Source: an uncultured Prochlorococcus sp. | Lineage (GTDB): Bacteria; Cyanobacteriota; Cyanobacteriia; PCC-6307; Cyanobiaceae | Assembly (NCBI GenBank): GCA_902600475.1 | Contig: CACKJM010000007.1 | Coordinates: forward strand, 1 to 64,000 | Direction of reading: 5' to 3' | DNA length: 64,000 nt | Shown: positions 39,715 to 49,963 of the stretch, one piece after another | Position numbering within the stretch: the stretch's first letter is position 1 | Layout of the letters: every line of letters starts with the position of its first letter | Translations under genes and position numbers: made by a program | Notes under the pieces: model-generated | What the model saw: the letters and a program-made list of their open reading frames with translations, nothing else | What the model was told of the DNA's origin: nothing | The model's database searches: none

Positions 39715-40032
39715 ATGCTCTCAATAAAATTAGAACAAAGTGTAAGTAATAATTCAGCAGTAATTGAAAAGAAACCTGCCGAATTAAAAAATAAATCTCC
39801 TAAATACAAGGTTTTACTCCATAATGATCCAGTTAATTCTATGGAGTATGTCACTATGTCACTAAGAGAAGTTGTACCGCAGTTAAGTGAGCAAGATGCT
39901 ATTGCCATAATGCTAGAGGCTCATAATACTGGTGTGGGATTGGTAATTGTTTGTGATTTAGAGCCGGCAGAATTTTATTCGGAATCATTAAAATCAAAAG
40001 GGATTTCAAGTTCAATTGAGAAAGAAGATTAA
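39715..40032 (+). CDS. clpS: ATP-dependent Clp protease adaptor ClpS
   Basis: Adaptor handing N-degron substrates to ClpC/ClpA, 105 residues. The core has YKVLLHNDPVNSMEYVT, where N and D line the N-degron pocket, and AHNTGVGLVIVCDLEPAEFY. A flexible N-terminal arm of about 35 residues precedes it. It is convergent with the radical SAM gene, 12 bases apart. Confidence 0.95.
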   Translation: MLSIKLEQSVSNNSAVIEKKPAELKNKSPKYKVLLHNDPVNSMEYVTMSLREVVPQLSEQDAIAIMLEAHNTGVGLVIVCDLEPAEFYSESLKSKGISSSIEKED

Positions 40033-40044
40033 TAAGAGAAGAAT

Positions 40045-41697
40045 CTAATATTTTGAATTAGCTAATTTTCTCTCCGATAAGGGACGAACTTTTAAGGATT
40101 CTTTTAAAGAAGACTTACCATATTCTCTCTCGAGAATATTGATAACTGTTTTACCAAATTCATCTTCCTTATTATCAAATGCTTCTAAACAAACTTGACC
40201 AAGTTTTTTTCCTAATGAGCCTGGATTCCATAAAAGTTTTCTTGCTGTCCAAGGCATCATGCTCATTGGATTATAATCAGGCTTTAAAATTTTATTATCT
40301 AAGGCGTACTTTTCAAGGAGAGTATGAGGTTGTAATCCTATGAAGAATATAGCTGGGTCAACTAAGTCTTTCCCAAAAATATTTTCTAACTCTCTTTGGT
40401 AAGCAATAGTTTGTCTAATGGTGCTTGGAGTTTCATCAAAAACATTAAAAGAATAATTGACGGAAACATGATTCTTGAAACCTGATTTGACCAGCATTCT
40501 GCAATTATTTAATACAGTTTCGAGGTCATATGCTAATCTCATTTTTCTTACAAGTTCTTGAGATCCAGAAGTGATACCTATCTCAAAGTAACTCATACCT
40601 GTATCTACCATTAGCTGCGCAAGATCAGCATCAATATTATCTGCTCTTATATATGCAGCCCAACTAATGTCTTTCCAGCCTTGATCCTTAATAGCTTGCA
40701 ATAGTATTTTTGCATCTTCAATATGTTTTTTTGCTGGAATAAACTGCGCATCAGTAAACCAAAATCCTCTAACTCCAAGATCATATAATTGCTTCATTTC
40801 TTTGATTACTTCATCCACAGGATTAACACGTACCTGTTTACCTTCCACAACTGTATAAACACAGAAACAACAATTATGCGGACATCCTCTTTTTGTTTGT
40901 ACCCCTACATAGTAATCTCCTCCTTCTATATACCAATTGAATTCTGGCCAGATGGATTGGATATATTTATAGTTGCAAGCAGTTTTAATGGTTCCCGAGG
41001 GTTGTTCATGTATTAGTCTTTTACGAGGTTTTTCTCCAGCAAGATAACATCTTTCTTCCTCTATTGAATCATTTCTAATTATTTTCTCTATGAGATTTTC
41101 TCCTTCTCCAACAGAAATAACAGTCCCTTGTGGAAGTAGATTCCCTAATTGTTCATAGAAAACACTAACAGCTCCACCTCCCAAAATTACTTTTACATCT
41201 CTGTTGTATTTTTGTGCTCTTCTAAGTCCATTTCTTACTAAAGAAGTATTTCTGTATATTTCTCCATAATGAGATGCAATTAACTTTAATCCTCCCCAAG
41301 AACCTCTAATTTTTTTTAGGATATTTTTTGAATAAAAAACCTCAAAAGAGTTCTGAAGGGGATTCCCACTTCTCCCATCAACTGGTGCATATATTTGTAT
41401 ATCTCTCCATGAAAAAATAATTAGATGAGGTCTAAATTGATCAATTTTTCTAGCTAAGAATTTGTAAACTTTATTAGATGGAATTATTGCTAAATCAATA
41501 AATTGTTGTTCAATCTCTGGAAAACATTTATGAATGTGGTCAGCTAAATAAATAGGTCCTATTGGAAATATTGGGTTACATGGAAGTCTTACAGTAAGAA
41601 TTTTCCTATACTGATTTGTGTTGTAATTTTTTTTATTTAATTTTTTTAAGCCGAAATTAAAATCCATGCGATCAAATTCCAATGAATTTATCTTCAT
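40045..41697 (-). CDS. B12-binding-domain radical SAM protein
   Basis: Predicted cobalamin-dependent radical SAM enzyme, 550 residues, function unknown. The radical SAM cluster motif is C-x3-C-x2-C in KRGCPHNCCFCVY. Before it, residues ~30-215 look like a B12-binding Rossmann region (ILTVRLPCNPIFPIGPIYLA start; GGGAVSVFYEQLGNLLP with a glycine-rich turn). A histidine ligand of the classic DxHxxG type is not evident, as in many class B members. It continues in the same direction as the two glycosyltransferases upstream, 77 bases away. Substrate and reaction cannot be read. Confidence 0.85.
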   Translation of the reverse strand: MKINSLEFDRMDFNFGLKKLNKKNYNTNQYRKILTVRLPCNPIFPIGPIYLADHIHKCFPEIEQQFIDLAIIPSNKVYKFLARKIDQFRPHLIIFSWRDIQIYAPVDGRSGNPLQNSFEVFYSKNILKKIRGSWGGLKLIASHYGEIYRNTSLVRNGLRRAQKYNRDVKVILGGGAVSVFYEQLGNLLPQGTVISVGEGENLIEKIIRNDSIEEERCYLAGEKPRKRLIHEQPSGTIKTACNYKYIQSIWPEFNWYIEGGDYYVGVQTKRGCPHNCCFCVYTVVEGKQVRVNPVDEVIKEMKQLYDLGVRGFWFTDAQFIPAKKHIEDAKILLQAIKDQGWKDISWAAYIRADNIDADLAQLMVDTGMSYFEIGITSGSQELVRKMRLAYDLETVLNNCRMLVKSGFKNHVSVNYSFNVFDETPSTIRQTIAYQRELENIFGKDLVDPAIFFIGLQPHTLLEKYALDNKILKPDYNPMSMMPWTARKLLWNPGSLGKKLGQVCLEAFDNKEDEFGKTVINILEREYGKSSLKESLKVRPLSERKLANSKY

Positions 41698-41774
41698 TAA
41701 GAATCTAACTACTTTATTACTAATTTGGCGAAATTAAAAATCTTCAGAAAATACTATTGAAAATCAACTGCAAT

Positions 41775-42869
41775 TTAGATATCAGAAATCATATAAAGCC
41801 AGCATACTTTAAGAAGTTTTAATCCATCAATCCATCTAGATATATTTGGAGCTCCTGATTTTCTAGCATAATATCTCACAGGATAATTAAGTATTTTGAT
41901 ATTGTTGTTTGCTGCTTCAAATATTATTGTGAAGTCTCCAAATGGGTCAGATTTGGAATCCCAACTTCCGTTTTGTTTCATAAGTTTAAAGAATTTTCTA
42001 GAAAAAACTTTTGTCCCACAAAGTGAATCTGATACTGGTTTGTTTATGAGAATTGATAAAAATATTGCAAATAGTCTATTTCCTATATAATTAGCCCATC
42101 TCATTGCGTCTTTTTCCATTGGAAAAGTTGTGCGAGCACAATTTATTAGAATATTTTCATTTTTAGTTGATTCCATGATTGCAGCAATACTGTCATCAAT
42201 ATCTACTGTGAAATCGCTATCAATTATGGCAAGGGTTTCACCTCTAGAAATATTGAATCCCTCTACAACAGCATTTTTCTTTCCTTTAGAAGTTTGTTTT
42301 AAAAGAGATATCTTGAAGGAATCTGAGAAATTTTCTTTTAACTCATGAAGCATTTTATATGTATTATCAGTACTATTACCTTCAACAAATATAATTTCTA
42401 ATTTATTTGGTATTTTTTTGAATTTATTAAGTGCATTTATTAAAAGTTTTTTATTACCAGCCTCATTTCTTGCAGGAATTACTATTGATATTAAGTGGTT
42501 TGAGATATTTTCATTATACTTATAAAAAAATATTTGTAGTTCATAGGCTAGTTGTTTAATTATTGGTAGTTTACGACAGATATTTTTCAAAGATTGTGGA
42601 ATGAGTTTAGTTGGCAAAGGGGTTAATTTTTTTGCTTTCCATCTAATAGGTCTATAATTATAAATTTCTGCCAGAGATTCAATATCGCATAAAGTTATTC
42701 TTGCTTTGCTTGTGGTTTCTCTAAAAATTCTTGAATCTAATCTCAGCCATCTAGTTATTGGCTCCCAAGTATTACCCCTTACTTTGATTGAGATAAATTC
42801 GTTATTTTCTTTGAATAATTGATGAAGTTTATTATTCGTTAAATTCCAAGTATTAACAGATTCCATCAC
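41775..42869 (-). CDS. Family 2 glycosyltransferase with N-terminal extension
   Basis: Protein of 364 residues. The GT-A domain starts near 125 (LISIVIPARNEAGN) and has FVEGNSTDNTYK and the acid motif AIIDSDFTVD. The first ~120 residues are unusual for a family 2 enzyme. NTWEPITRWLRL, then RITLCDIESLAEIYNYRPIRW and LIPQSLKNICRKLPIIKQLAYE, resemble the C-terminal third of a class I SAM methyltransferase of the kind often fused to such glycosyltransferases, but without the SAM-binding half. A C-terminal hydrophobic stretch is short. A surface-polysaccharide role is likely. Confidence 0.85.
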   Translation of the reverse strand: MMESVNTWNLTNNKLHQLFKENNEFISIKVRGNTWEPITRWLRLDSRIFRETTSKARITLCDIESLAEIYNYRPIRWKAKKLTPLPTKLIPQSLKNICRKLPIIKQLAYELQIFFYKYNENISNHLISIVIPARNEAGNKKLLINALNKFKKIPNKLEIIFVEGNSTDNTYKMLHELKENFSDSFKISLLKQTSKGKKNAVVEGFNISRGETLAIIDSDFTVDIDDSIAAIMESTKNENILINCARTTFPMEKDAMRWANYIGNRLFAIFLSILINKPVSDSLCGTKVFSRKFFKLMKQNGSWDSKSDPFGDFTIIFEAANNNIKILNYPVRYYARKSGAPNISRWIDGLKLLKVCWLYMISDI

Positions 42870-42906
42870 TTTATGTATTTGCTAACAACACTTTAGTATA
42901 AATGGA

Positions 42907-44460
42907 TTATTTTTTTAATATTAATTGCCATGGCTTTAAAACATCGTTTTCGTAGATTATTTCATAAGCAGAATTATTGTTTTTTATTTCTTTAAATTCG
43001 GTTGACCATGCCAATTCTGACTTTTTTAACTGATCAATACTCTCCAAACTTTCACCTAATATCGGAGTTAATAAAGAAATCCTGATGATTTTTGATTGAG
43101 ATCTGGAATTTTTTATCCCACTTTTATCAACCTTTATTGGTTGATTTTTTACGACATCAAGGGATGAAACGTATTCCATTTTTTCTCTAATTTCTCTTGA
43201 TCTATCAGTAAATAATCCTGATTGCAAAAGTAATGAAGTTAGTAAGTAAGGCCCAATGATAAGTGTTATTAATATTTCTTTAAATGAGTTTTTATTTTTT
43301 ATAAACGACCATGATAGACCGAAAAATAATAATCCAAGAATTAGAAATGTATTTTCCTTAGAGTTAAAGTTAGTTGTATTTTTAAAGAAAAAATAATAAG
43401 TTAATGCCAGTGACACTAATGTTAGAGGAATTATTTTCGAAGTTATAAATATCAAAATGTATTTATATCTTTCAGAATTAAATAAAAATTTAATTCCAAC
43501 AAAAGAATTTAGTGCCAGAATAGATGAAATTTGTAGAGTATAATATGCAGTCTTTGTAGAAAAAATACTTAAGATTGCAATTAACATTAAGGGAAAAAAG
43601 GCAAGTATATATTTATCCTTTTTGCTTTCATACAAATTATATATTATGCCTATGATGCCAAAAATACTCCATGGTAGATATGTTACGGGTATATTCCAAA
43701 AATAATAATAAATAGGATTTGTAAAAGTATTCTTATTAGATAGAATATTAAACTTTTCGAATAAGTAAAAGATAATATTTTTCTCTAAATAAGTGTTAAT
43801 AGATAATGACCAAAATAAAAACGGAACAAAGCCAATGATTAGACCAATCCAAAAGAATTTACTTAATAAAATTTTCTTTTTTTTTAATAAATAAGGTAAA
43901 AGTGATAATAAAGGTACAAACACTAGAAAAGTTTTCATCATAAAAGACAAACCAATCCAAATACCAAAAAGCAGAATATAAAATTTATTATCTTTGCTTT
44001 TTACTTTGACTAAAGAAAATACTCCAATTGTAACTAAACATGAATAAATAATATCTTGACTGGCTAGGTGTGAGTAGTCAAACCATAGATATGATGTGGC
44101 AAGTAAGAGTGGAGATATAATTGCATATTTTTTATTAAAAAATTCTTCATGTAACTTATAAGTTATGAATAGCATCAATATTGCAGAAGATGTTGTGGGC
44201 AGATATGCGGAAAACATATTCCTTCCAAAGATGTCTTGTGACTTAGCAATTAGAAACTGTAACCCTATAGTTCTATCTAAAACATATTCATCCCACCAAA
44301 GAGGAATTGTCCAGTTGCCTTTGTCTATTATCCATCTAGCTTGTAATGCATAAAATCCTTCATCAAAAGCAATATAACTTCTTTTGCCAAAATAAAATAT
44401 TAGAGGGATAAAAATTATAACTTTAAAAAGATATTTAGATTTAAAAATTTTACTAATCAT
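42907..44460 (-). CDS. Family 39 (PMT/ArnT-like) membrane glycosyltransferase
   Basis: Polytopic protein of 517 residues with about ten to twelve hydrophobic segments. The N-terminal loop YIAFDEGFYALQARWII has the acidic residues after the first helix that mark GT39/GT-C enzymes using polyprenyl-phosphate sugars. WWDEYVLDRTIGLQF and FSAYLPTTSSAILM resemble the ArnT family. A soluble C-terminal part of about 90 residues follows. It begins 22 bases from the 3' end of tRNA-Thr and is followed by the family 2 enzyme, so a lipid-linked sugar might be made and used here (inference). Confidence 0.87.
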   Translation of the reverse strand: MISKIFKSKYLFKVIIFIPLIFYFGKRSYIAFDEGFYALQARWIIDKGNWTIPLWWDEYVLDRTIGLQFLIAKSQDIFGRNMFSAYLPTTSSAILMLFITYKLHEEFFNKKYAIISPLLLATSYLWFDYSHLASQDIIYSCLVTIGVFSLVKVKSKDNKFYILLFGIWIGLSFMMKTFLVFVPLLSLLPYLLKKKKILLSKFFWIGLIIGFVPFLFWSLSINTYLEKNIIFYLFEKFNILSNKNTFTNPIYYYFWNIPVTYLPWSIFGIIGIIYNLYESKKDKYILAFFPLMLIAILSIFSTKTAYYTLQISSILALNSFVGIKFLFNSERYKYILIFITSKIIPLTLVSLALTYYFFFKNTTNFNSKENTFLILGLLFFGLSWSFIKNKNSFKEILITLIIGPYLLTSLLLQSGLFTDRSREIREKMEYVSSLDVVKNQPIKVDKSGIKNSRSQSKIIRISLLTPILGESLESIDQLKKSELAWSTEFKEIKNNNSAYEIIYENDVLKPWQLILKK

Positions 44461-44482
44461 TTTTTTTTATTTGCTTTTGAAA

Positions 44483-44554
44483 TGCCGATAATTGGAATTG
44501 AACCAATGACCTACTGTTTACGAGACAGTTGCTCTACCCCTGAGCTATACCGGC
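44483..44554 (-). tRNA. tRNA-Thr (anticodon CGU)
   Basis: A 72-base tRNA read on the minus strand. The acceptor GCCGGTA pairs with TATCGGC (one G-T), with discriminator A. The anticodon arm ACTGT-CTCGTAA-ACAGT carries anticodon CGT, for ACG threonine codons. The T arm is ATTGG-TTCAATT-CCAAT. No CCA is encoded. The glycosyltransferase gene begins directly 3' of it. Confidence 0.97.
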
Positions 44555-44598
44555 AATATTAAAATGTTAAAAATTTTCATATAGACTTCATATTATAA

Positions 44599-44847
44599 AT
44601 GAATGAATTTATGTCAAAAATAGATCCTGAATTAAAAAAGAAATTACTTAAGGAATCCCAAGCTCCTTTTAAGGGTTTAAGGAAAATTTTATGGATCGCT
44701 TTTAGTGGGTCTGCGTTTTTGGGATTTATAATTATGCTTTCCAGAATTGCAAGCGGCAGTGAATTACAACTAAACAACCTTATCATTCAACTTAGTGCTT
44801 GTATATTATTTCCTACTTTATTATTCCTTGATAAGGATAAAACTTAA
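44599..44847 (+). CDS. DUF3493 family membrane protein
   Basis: An 82-residue protein with a charged N-terminus (LKKKLLKESQAPFKGLRKIL) and two hydrophobic helices (LWIAFSGSAFLGFIIML and LIIQLSACILFPTLLFL). The KESQ-x-PFKGLRK-x-L-W segment is the DUF3493 signature, a family shared with the plastid LPA1/REP27 photosystem II assembly proteins. The role of the stand-alone bacterial form is not established. It is convergent with infB. Confidence 0.85.
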   Translation: MNEFMSKIDPELKKKLLKESQAPFKGLRKILWIAFSGSAFLGFIIMLSRIASGSELQLNNLIIQLSACILFPTLLFLDKDKT

Positions 44848-44863
44848 AAAGTTAAGAATTTAA

Positions 44864-47800
44864 TTATTGAGTTAATGTTCTCTTTTTAGTAACAAATTTG
44901 AACGCTTCAATTATGTCTCCTTCTTTCCACGAAGAAAACTTATCGCAGCCAACTCCACATTCAAATCCTGTATTTACTTCTTTTACATCATCTTTTGACC
45001 TTTTTAGAGAGTCTAAATTACCCTCAAAAATTATTTTTTCTGATCTCGTAACTCTAAGAGAACAGTTCCTTTGTAACTTTCCAGTTTGTATATAACAACC
45101 TGCGATAGCTCCTTTGCCAACTGCAAAAGTTGCTCTTACTTCTGCCTTACCCAATGATTCCTCCACAAGATCGGGCTCTAGTAAGCCTTCCATAGCTAAT
45201 TGAATATCTTCTAAAAGTTTGTAAATTACTTCGTATTCTCTTATGTCAACATCATTTGCATCAGCTGCTCTCTTTGCTCCAGATGCCAATGAGGTGTTAA
45301 ACCCAATGATTACTGACCCTGATGCAGCCGCGAGATCTATATCTGTTTCAGTTATTTCTCCTGGAGCAGAGAATAAAACCCTCACTTGAACTTCATTCTT
45401 CGGTAATTGTTCTAGTGATCCTAATATCGCTTCAACACTACCTTGAACATCAGCTTTAAGAATTAAGTTTAATTCTTTTAATTCTCCATCATTTGCTTGA
45501 GTCGATAAGGATGATAAGCTTACTCTTCTGGAAGCCATTTGCTGAGCTAATTTTGTAGCTCTAGCATCTGTAGCTCTATCTCCAACAATAGCCCGAGCAG
45601 TTTTCTCATCAGGATAGACCTCAAATTCATCTCCTGCTGTTGGAACTTCACTAAATCCTAATGCTTCGACTGGGAATGATGGTCCTGCCTCTTTAATTCT
45701 GTTACCATGTTCATCAACCATTGCTCTAATTTTACCAAGTACTGAACCTGCAGCTAAAACATCTCCAGATTTTAAGGTACCATTTTGTACCAATAGAGTA
45801 GCTACTGGACCTTTGGCTTTATCCAGATGGGCTTCAATTACAGTACCTTTGGCCAATCTCTCAGGGTTGGCTTGCAGATCTTCAACTTCTGAAACTAATA
45901 AAATCATTTCGAGCAATTTATCAATATTTTGTTTTTTGATTGCACTCACAGGAACCATAACAGTATCTCCTCCCCAATCTTCAGCAATTAAATCTTTTTC
46001 TGAAAGTTCTTGCTTGACTCTTTCTGGCGATGCACCTTCTTTATCAATTTTATTTATTGCAACAACTATTGGTACCTTTGCAGCTCTTGCATGGCTAATG
46101 GCTTCGAGTGTTTGAGGTCTACAACCATCATCTGCTGCTACTACAAGAACAGCTACATCAGTAACTTTAGTTCCCCTTGCTCTCATCGCAGTAAAGGCTT
46201 CATGACCAGGAGTATCGAGGAAAGTTAATTTTTTCTTTTTAGATTCATGCTCAAATTCAACTTGATAAGCTCCTATATGTTGAGTTATTCCTCCTGCTTC
46301 TCCTGAAGCTACTCTTGATTCTCTGATGGAATCTAAAAGACTTGTTTTGCCATGATCTACATGCCCCATTACTGTAATAACAGGAGGCCTTTTTATTAAA
46401 CTATCAATATCATCAGATTCAATCATATCTACTGTTTTTTCAGCAGCTTCTTTAACGTCATCTTGCAAAACAGGCACTCCAAATTCTTCTGCGACTATTT
46501 CAATAGTGGCTAAGTCAAGTGATTGAGTTACAGTTGCTGTTATTCCTTTAAAGAAAAGAGATTTAATTATTTCAGAACTTTCAACACTAAGCTTATCTGC
46601 TAATTCTTGAACCGTTAAATTATCCTCGGGAACTATTATCATTTCAGGTCTTACTTGCTTGGCCTCTTTTGCGGCCTTTAATTCCATAGCCCTTCTTTTC
46701 TGCCTTTGTCTTGTAGACTCTTTTTTCTTCTTCTTAAATTGTTTTGTAGACTTTTGAGATTTAGGTTCTGAAGCTTTCTCTTTCTTTGGCCGGGCTAAAC
46801 TGGCTGATAGTATTGAAATTTTCTCACCTGAGTACCCACTTGTTTCAGATGTTAGTGAATCATCATTCTCTCCGATAATATGAACTTTCTGTCTTTGTTT
46901 CTGAGGATTTTTATTTCTTAATGCCTCTAGTTTCGCGCTATCGTCCCAATCTGTCCTACCTGGTTTTTTTGAACTGTTTGCAAATGTTCTATTGGGTGGT
47001 TTTTTGGAGTTTAAGGCACTATTTGGTCGATTATTAGGGGCCTTCGCTTTCTGTTTAGATGTATCTACATTAGGTTTTTCGTTAACCTGTTTACTAAGTT
47101 TGTCTTTCTCAGTTTTATTAGTTTTTTGAATCTGTAAAAGTTCATTTGGTGAAACAGGTTTCCTAATCCCAGAGGACTTTTGGCTATTGAATTTAGAACC
47201 AGGCCTATTAAAATCACCTTGCCTGAAATTAGCATTAGGACGATTTGAGCTTCCAGTTCTATGGGGATTAACCTGCCTATTGAATGAGCCAGCTTTATTT
47301 GGAGCACCAGGTCTATTTGGAGCACCAGGTCTATTTGGAGCACCAGATCTATTTGGAGTACCAGGTTTATTGAATGAGCCGGCTCTATTTGGAGCCCCAG
47401 GTCTGTTTGGGGTGGATTGTTTAAAAGAAATGTTTTGTCTATTATTAGTATTCTGCTTATTGGGGTTTAACTTTGTTTCGTCTCTCCTTATGGGAGCTCC
47501 TACTAGCTCAGGAGTATTTTTTCTATTATCAAAGTTTTTTGTTTTAGGTCTGTTCTTATTTTGATCAGATCTGTTTGAAATTTGTCTTTTGTCTCCCGAT
47601 TTGTAAACGTTACTGGTGGTTTTATCATCTTTATTATTAATTATATTTTTAGGTTTTCCAATTAGTTGAATAGGTGGTTTTGCAGAACTTTTGATAGGTT
47701 GGGTTGTGGAATTACTGAAAGTATTTTTTTTATCTTGGTTAGAATTTTGCGAGGGTTTATTATTTAAATTCGGATTTCGAAGATTTGTTTTAGTTTGTGA

Positions 47801-48202
47801 ATTTGTGCTGAAAATAGCAGGTTTGTCGGCATTTTTAGGTTGATTTAAAATGATTTTTGGAGTCTCAGGCTTATTAAGAGGTTTTATTAATAAGGGCTTT
47901 TTATTTAGATTATTTTTGAGAGGTCTTTCTCCATTAGAAGAGTTGGAGGAAGGAGATATGTCATTTTTCTTTTGCTTAAAGGTCTCTTCTTTTATAGAAG
48001 GTTTGTTAATGGAAAGTATTTTTTTATCTGAATTTTTTTTATTAATAAGACTTTTTATTTTATTTGCATCTTCTGCCGTAATAGAACTACTATGACTTTT
48101 GACAGAAATTGAAAGTTTTTGAGCAGCATCCAATATATCTTTATTTTCCAGATTTAAGTCTCTGGAAAGTTCATATATTCTTATTTTGTCGCTGATAGTC
48201 AT
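44864..48202 (-). CDS. infB: Translation initiation factor IF-2
   Basis: Initiation GTPase placing fMet-tRNA on the 30S subunit, 1112 residues. The GTPase domain has [27 protein letters not shown] and NKIDKEGAS, followed by the EF-Tu-like and C-terminal fMet-tRNA-binding domains. The first ~520 residues are low complexity, rich in Asn, Lys, Pro and Ser, with RPGAPN-type hexapeptide repeats encoded by 18-bp units at 47280-47405. A short IF2_N helix-rich segment opens the protein. It is the last gene of the rimP-nusA-ylxR-infB group. Confidence 0.97.
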   Translation of the reverse strand: MTISDKIRIYELSRDLNLENKDILDAAQKLSISVKSHSSSITAEDANKIKSLINKKNSDKKILSINKPSIKEETFKQKKNDISPSSNSSNGERPLKNNLNKKPLLIKPLNKPETPKIILNQPKNADKPAIFSTNSQTKTNLRNPNLNNKPSQNSNQDKKNTFSNSTTQPIKSSAKPPIQLIGKPKNIINNKDDKTTSNVYKSGDKRQISNRSDQNKNRPKTKNFDNRKNTPELVGAPIRRDETKLNPNKQNTNNRQNISFKQSTPNRPGAPNRAGSFNKPGTPNRSGAPNRPGAPNRPGAPNKAGSFNRQVNPHRTGSSNRPNANFRQGDFNRPGSKFNSQKSSGIRKPVSPNELLQIQKTNKTEKDKLSKQVNEKPNVDTSKQKAKAPNNRPNSALNSKKPPNRTFANSSKKPGRTDWDDSAKLEALRNKNPQKQRQKVHIIGENDDSLTSETSGYSGEKISILSASLARPKKEKASEPKSQKSTKQFKKKKKESTRQRQKRRAMELKAAKEAKQVRPEMIIVPEDNLTVQELADKLSVESSEIIKSLFFKGITATVTQSLDLATIEIVAEEFGVPVLQDDVKEAAEKTVDMIESDDIDSLIKRPPVITVMGHVDHGKTSLLDSIRESRVASGEAGGITQHIGAYQVEFEHESKKKKLTFLDTPGHEAFTAMRARGTKVTDVAVLVVAADDGCRPQTLEAISHARAAKVPIVVAINKIDKEGASPERVKQELSEKDLIAEDWGGDTVMVPVSAIKKQNIDKLLEMILLVSEVEDLQANPERLAKGTVIEAHLDKAKGPVATLLVQNGTLKSGDVLAAGSVLGKIRAMVDEHGNRIKEAGPSFPVEALGFSEVPTAGDEFEVYPDEKTARAIVGDRATDARATKLAQQMASRRVSLSSLSTQANDGELKELNLILKADVQGSVEAILGSLEQLPKNEVQVRVLFSAPGEITETDIDLAAASGSVIIGFNTSLASGAKRAADANDVDIREYEVIYKLLEDIQLAMEGLLEPDLVEESLGKAEVRATFAVGKGAIAGCYIQTGKLQRNCSLRVTRSEKIIFEGNLDSLKRSKDDVKEVNTGFECGVGCDKFSSWKEGDIIEAFKFVTKKRTLTQ
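47280..47405 (+). repeat. 18-bp tandem repeat within infB
   Basis: Seven consecutive 18-base units, in order: a TTGAATGAGCC unit, four units built on TTTGGAGCACCAGGTCTA (the first two identical, the others with substitutions), another TTGAATGAGCC unit, and a final diverged TTTGGAG unit. They encode [12 protein letters not shown]-type hexapeptides of IF-2 on the minus strand. All changes keep the frame. Copy number is likely to vary among strains. Confidence 0.93.
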
Positions 48203-48264
48203 TTAATTTGATTTTACTTTTTTGAATTTAAAAAGAATCTAATTTTATTATATTCTCTTATGGA

Positions 48265-48528
48265 CTAGTCTTTGTAGCTTGCAATTTCTTTTTCAAAAAT
48301 ATCAATAAATTCAGGTTCAAAAGATGTTTTTAAAGCTTTTTGAAGCTTTTTTTTGATCTTGGAATCTGAAAAACACTTTGTTGACTTACAAATATAAGCT
48401 GAACGACCCATCCCTTTTTGTAGCATGACGCCTTGCTTATGATCTTTGGTAATCTTTAGAAGATTTTTCCTGTCATAGGTTCTCCTACAAGAAATGCAAA
48501 TGCGCATGACAGGGTTTTTTTTTATCAC
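48265..48528 (-). CDS. ylxR: YlxR family RNA-binding protein
   Basis: An 87-residue YlxR (DUF448) protein, found between nusA and infB in most bacteria. It has MRICISCRRTYDRKNLLKI with the paired cysteines, GRSAYICKS, and a basic C-terminal helix KIKKKLQKALK. Described roles in other bacteria are nucleoid- or RNase P-associated; not determinable here. It overlaps the nusA stop by four bases. Confidence 0.92.
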   Translation of the reverse strand: MIKKNPVMRICISCRRTYDRKNLLKITKDHKQGVMLQKGMGRSAYICKSTKCFSDSKIKKKLQKALKTSFEPEFIDIFEKEIASYKD

Positions 48529-49928
48529 CGTTGCCTTTCCTCGTTAGTAGTTAGTTCACCACCTTGAGAGGCCTCTAATTGATCATTAGCTGAAAAGGAC
48601 TCACTGTCATATTGTTCTTCTCCATATTCTTGATCATCTTCAGGGAGGGGATAAAGTTCTCTTAATCTTGCATCTTCTGCAGCACGTTCAGCTTGTTCTG
48701 CTTCTAATCTTAGCTCAGCTTCTCGCTGGAGATTTTCTTCATCTTCCCTTTGAATGATTAATTCAGAGACTGCGGCATCCTCTGCTTCCTGATCGTATTC
48801 ATGTGAGTTTTTAACATCAATCTTCCAGCCAGTTAATCTTGCGGCAAGTCTAACATTTTGACCTTCTCTACCAATTGCTAGACTCAATTGATCAGGAGGA
48901 ACTAGTACGTGTGCATGTTGTCCTGCTGGGTCAACTAATCTCACAAGATCAACTTTCGCTGGACTTAAAGAGTTTAAAATATACTGAATTGGATCAGATG
49001 ACCATTTAATAACATCAATTTTTTCTCCTCTTAATTCATTGACTACTTGTTGTATTCTCGCTCCTCTAGCACCAATACAAGCTCCTACAGGATCTACTTC
49101 TTGCTCGACACTATCAACAGCTACTTTAGTTCTTGGCCCAACAGCTCTTGAAGGAGGGTTTGCTTCTCTTGAAACAGCAACAATTTTTACTGTACCCTCT
49201 TGAATTTCCGGCACTTCATTTTCAAATAAATAAACCACCAAACCAGCATTTGCTCTACTTACAAAAAGTTGTGGCCCTTTTCTAGCTATTTCGCTAACTT
49301 CTTTCAAAAATACTTTAAAAGTTGCATTTGCTCTGTAATTATCATTTGGTAATTGATCTCTTTTGGGAAGTTCTGCTTCAACTTCAGGTCTACCGATACC
49401 AGAACTAACTCCCATAATGACTGATTGTCTTTCAAATCTTATAACTCTTGCCGTTAAAACTGGATCTTCTAAATCTGCAAATTCTTCTTGGATCATCTTT
49501 CTTTGTTGATCTCTTAATTTTTGGGCTAAAACTTGCTTTGTTGTAGCAGCAGCCATTCTCCCAAAATCCTCTTTTTCCGGAGTAACGTCTAAAACAACTG
49601 TGTCACCTACTTGAGCATCATCGGCCACTTGTTTAACTTCTACTAATGATATTTGATGATCTTCACTTTCAACTTCTTCAACAATTATTTTACTCGATAA
49701 AATTCGATACCCTTCTTCATCTAGATCTAGTCCAACATCAAAATTACTAAAGTATTCTTCATCAAAAGGATCTTCGTTAACCCCAATGTAAAAAGTTTTT
49801 CTATATTTTTCGTATCCTTTTAATAATGCTTCGCGCAATGCTGTTTCTACGATATTGGGAGGCAACTTTTTTTCCTCACTAATGTCTTCAATGAGATTGT
49901 TTAAGCCTGGGAGAATAACTAATGCCAT
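48525..49928 (-). CDS. nusA: Transcription factor NusA
   Basis: Elongation, pausing and termination factor, 467 residues. The N-terminal polymerase-binding domain is followed by S1 (GDTVVLDVTPEKEDFGRMAA) and tandem KH domains (VGACIGARGARIQ; LAIGREGQNVRLAARL). The ~90-residue C-terminal tail is Glu-rich with coiled-coil character (EAELRLEAEQAERAAEDARL). The E. coli-type acidic repeats are absent, as in other cyanobacteria. It is cotranscribed with rimP upstream and ylxR downstream. Confidence 0.96.
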   Translation of the reverse strand: MALVILPGLNNLIEDISEEKKLPPNIVETALREALLKGYEKYRKTFYIGVNEDPFDEEYFSNFDVGLDLDEEGYRILSSKIIVEEVESEDHQISLVEVKQVADDAQVGDTVVLDVTPEKEDFGRMAAATTKQVLAQKLRDQQRKMIQEEFADLEDPVLTARVIRFERQSVIMGVSSGIGRPEVEAELPKRDQLPNDNYRANATFKVFLKEVSEIARKGPQLFVSRANAGLVVYLFENEVPEIQEGTVKIVAVSREANPPSRAVGPRTKVAVDSVEQEVDPVGACIGARGARIQQVVNELRGEKIDVIKWSSDPIQYILNSLSPAKVDLVRLVDPAGQHAHVLVPPDQLSLAIGREGQNVRLAARLTGWKIDVKNSHEYDQEAEDAAVSELIIQREDEENLQREAELRLEAEQAERAAEDARLRELYPLPEDDQEYGEEQYDSESFSANDQLEASQGGELTTNEERQR

Positions 49929-49963
49929 CTATGATGGGAAAATTAAATAATGGGTGAAAATAA

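Noticed and set aside
47280..47405. CRISPR-like repeat array
   Set aside because: The 18-bp units are contiguous with no spacers and encode in-frame hexapeptides of IF-2.
47187..47564. 125-residue plus-strand open frame rich in Gly, Leu and Phe
   Set aside because: It is the antisense shadow of the infB low-complexity region.
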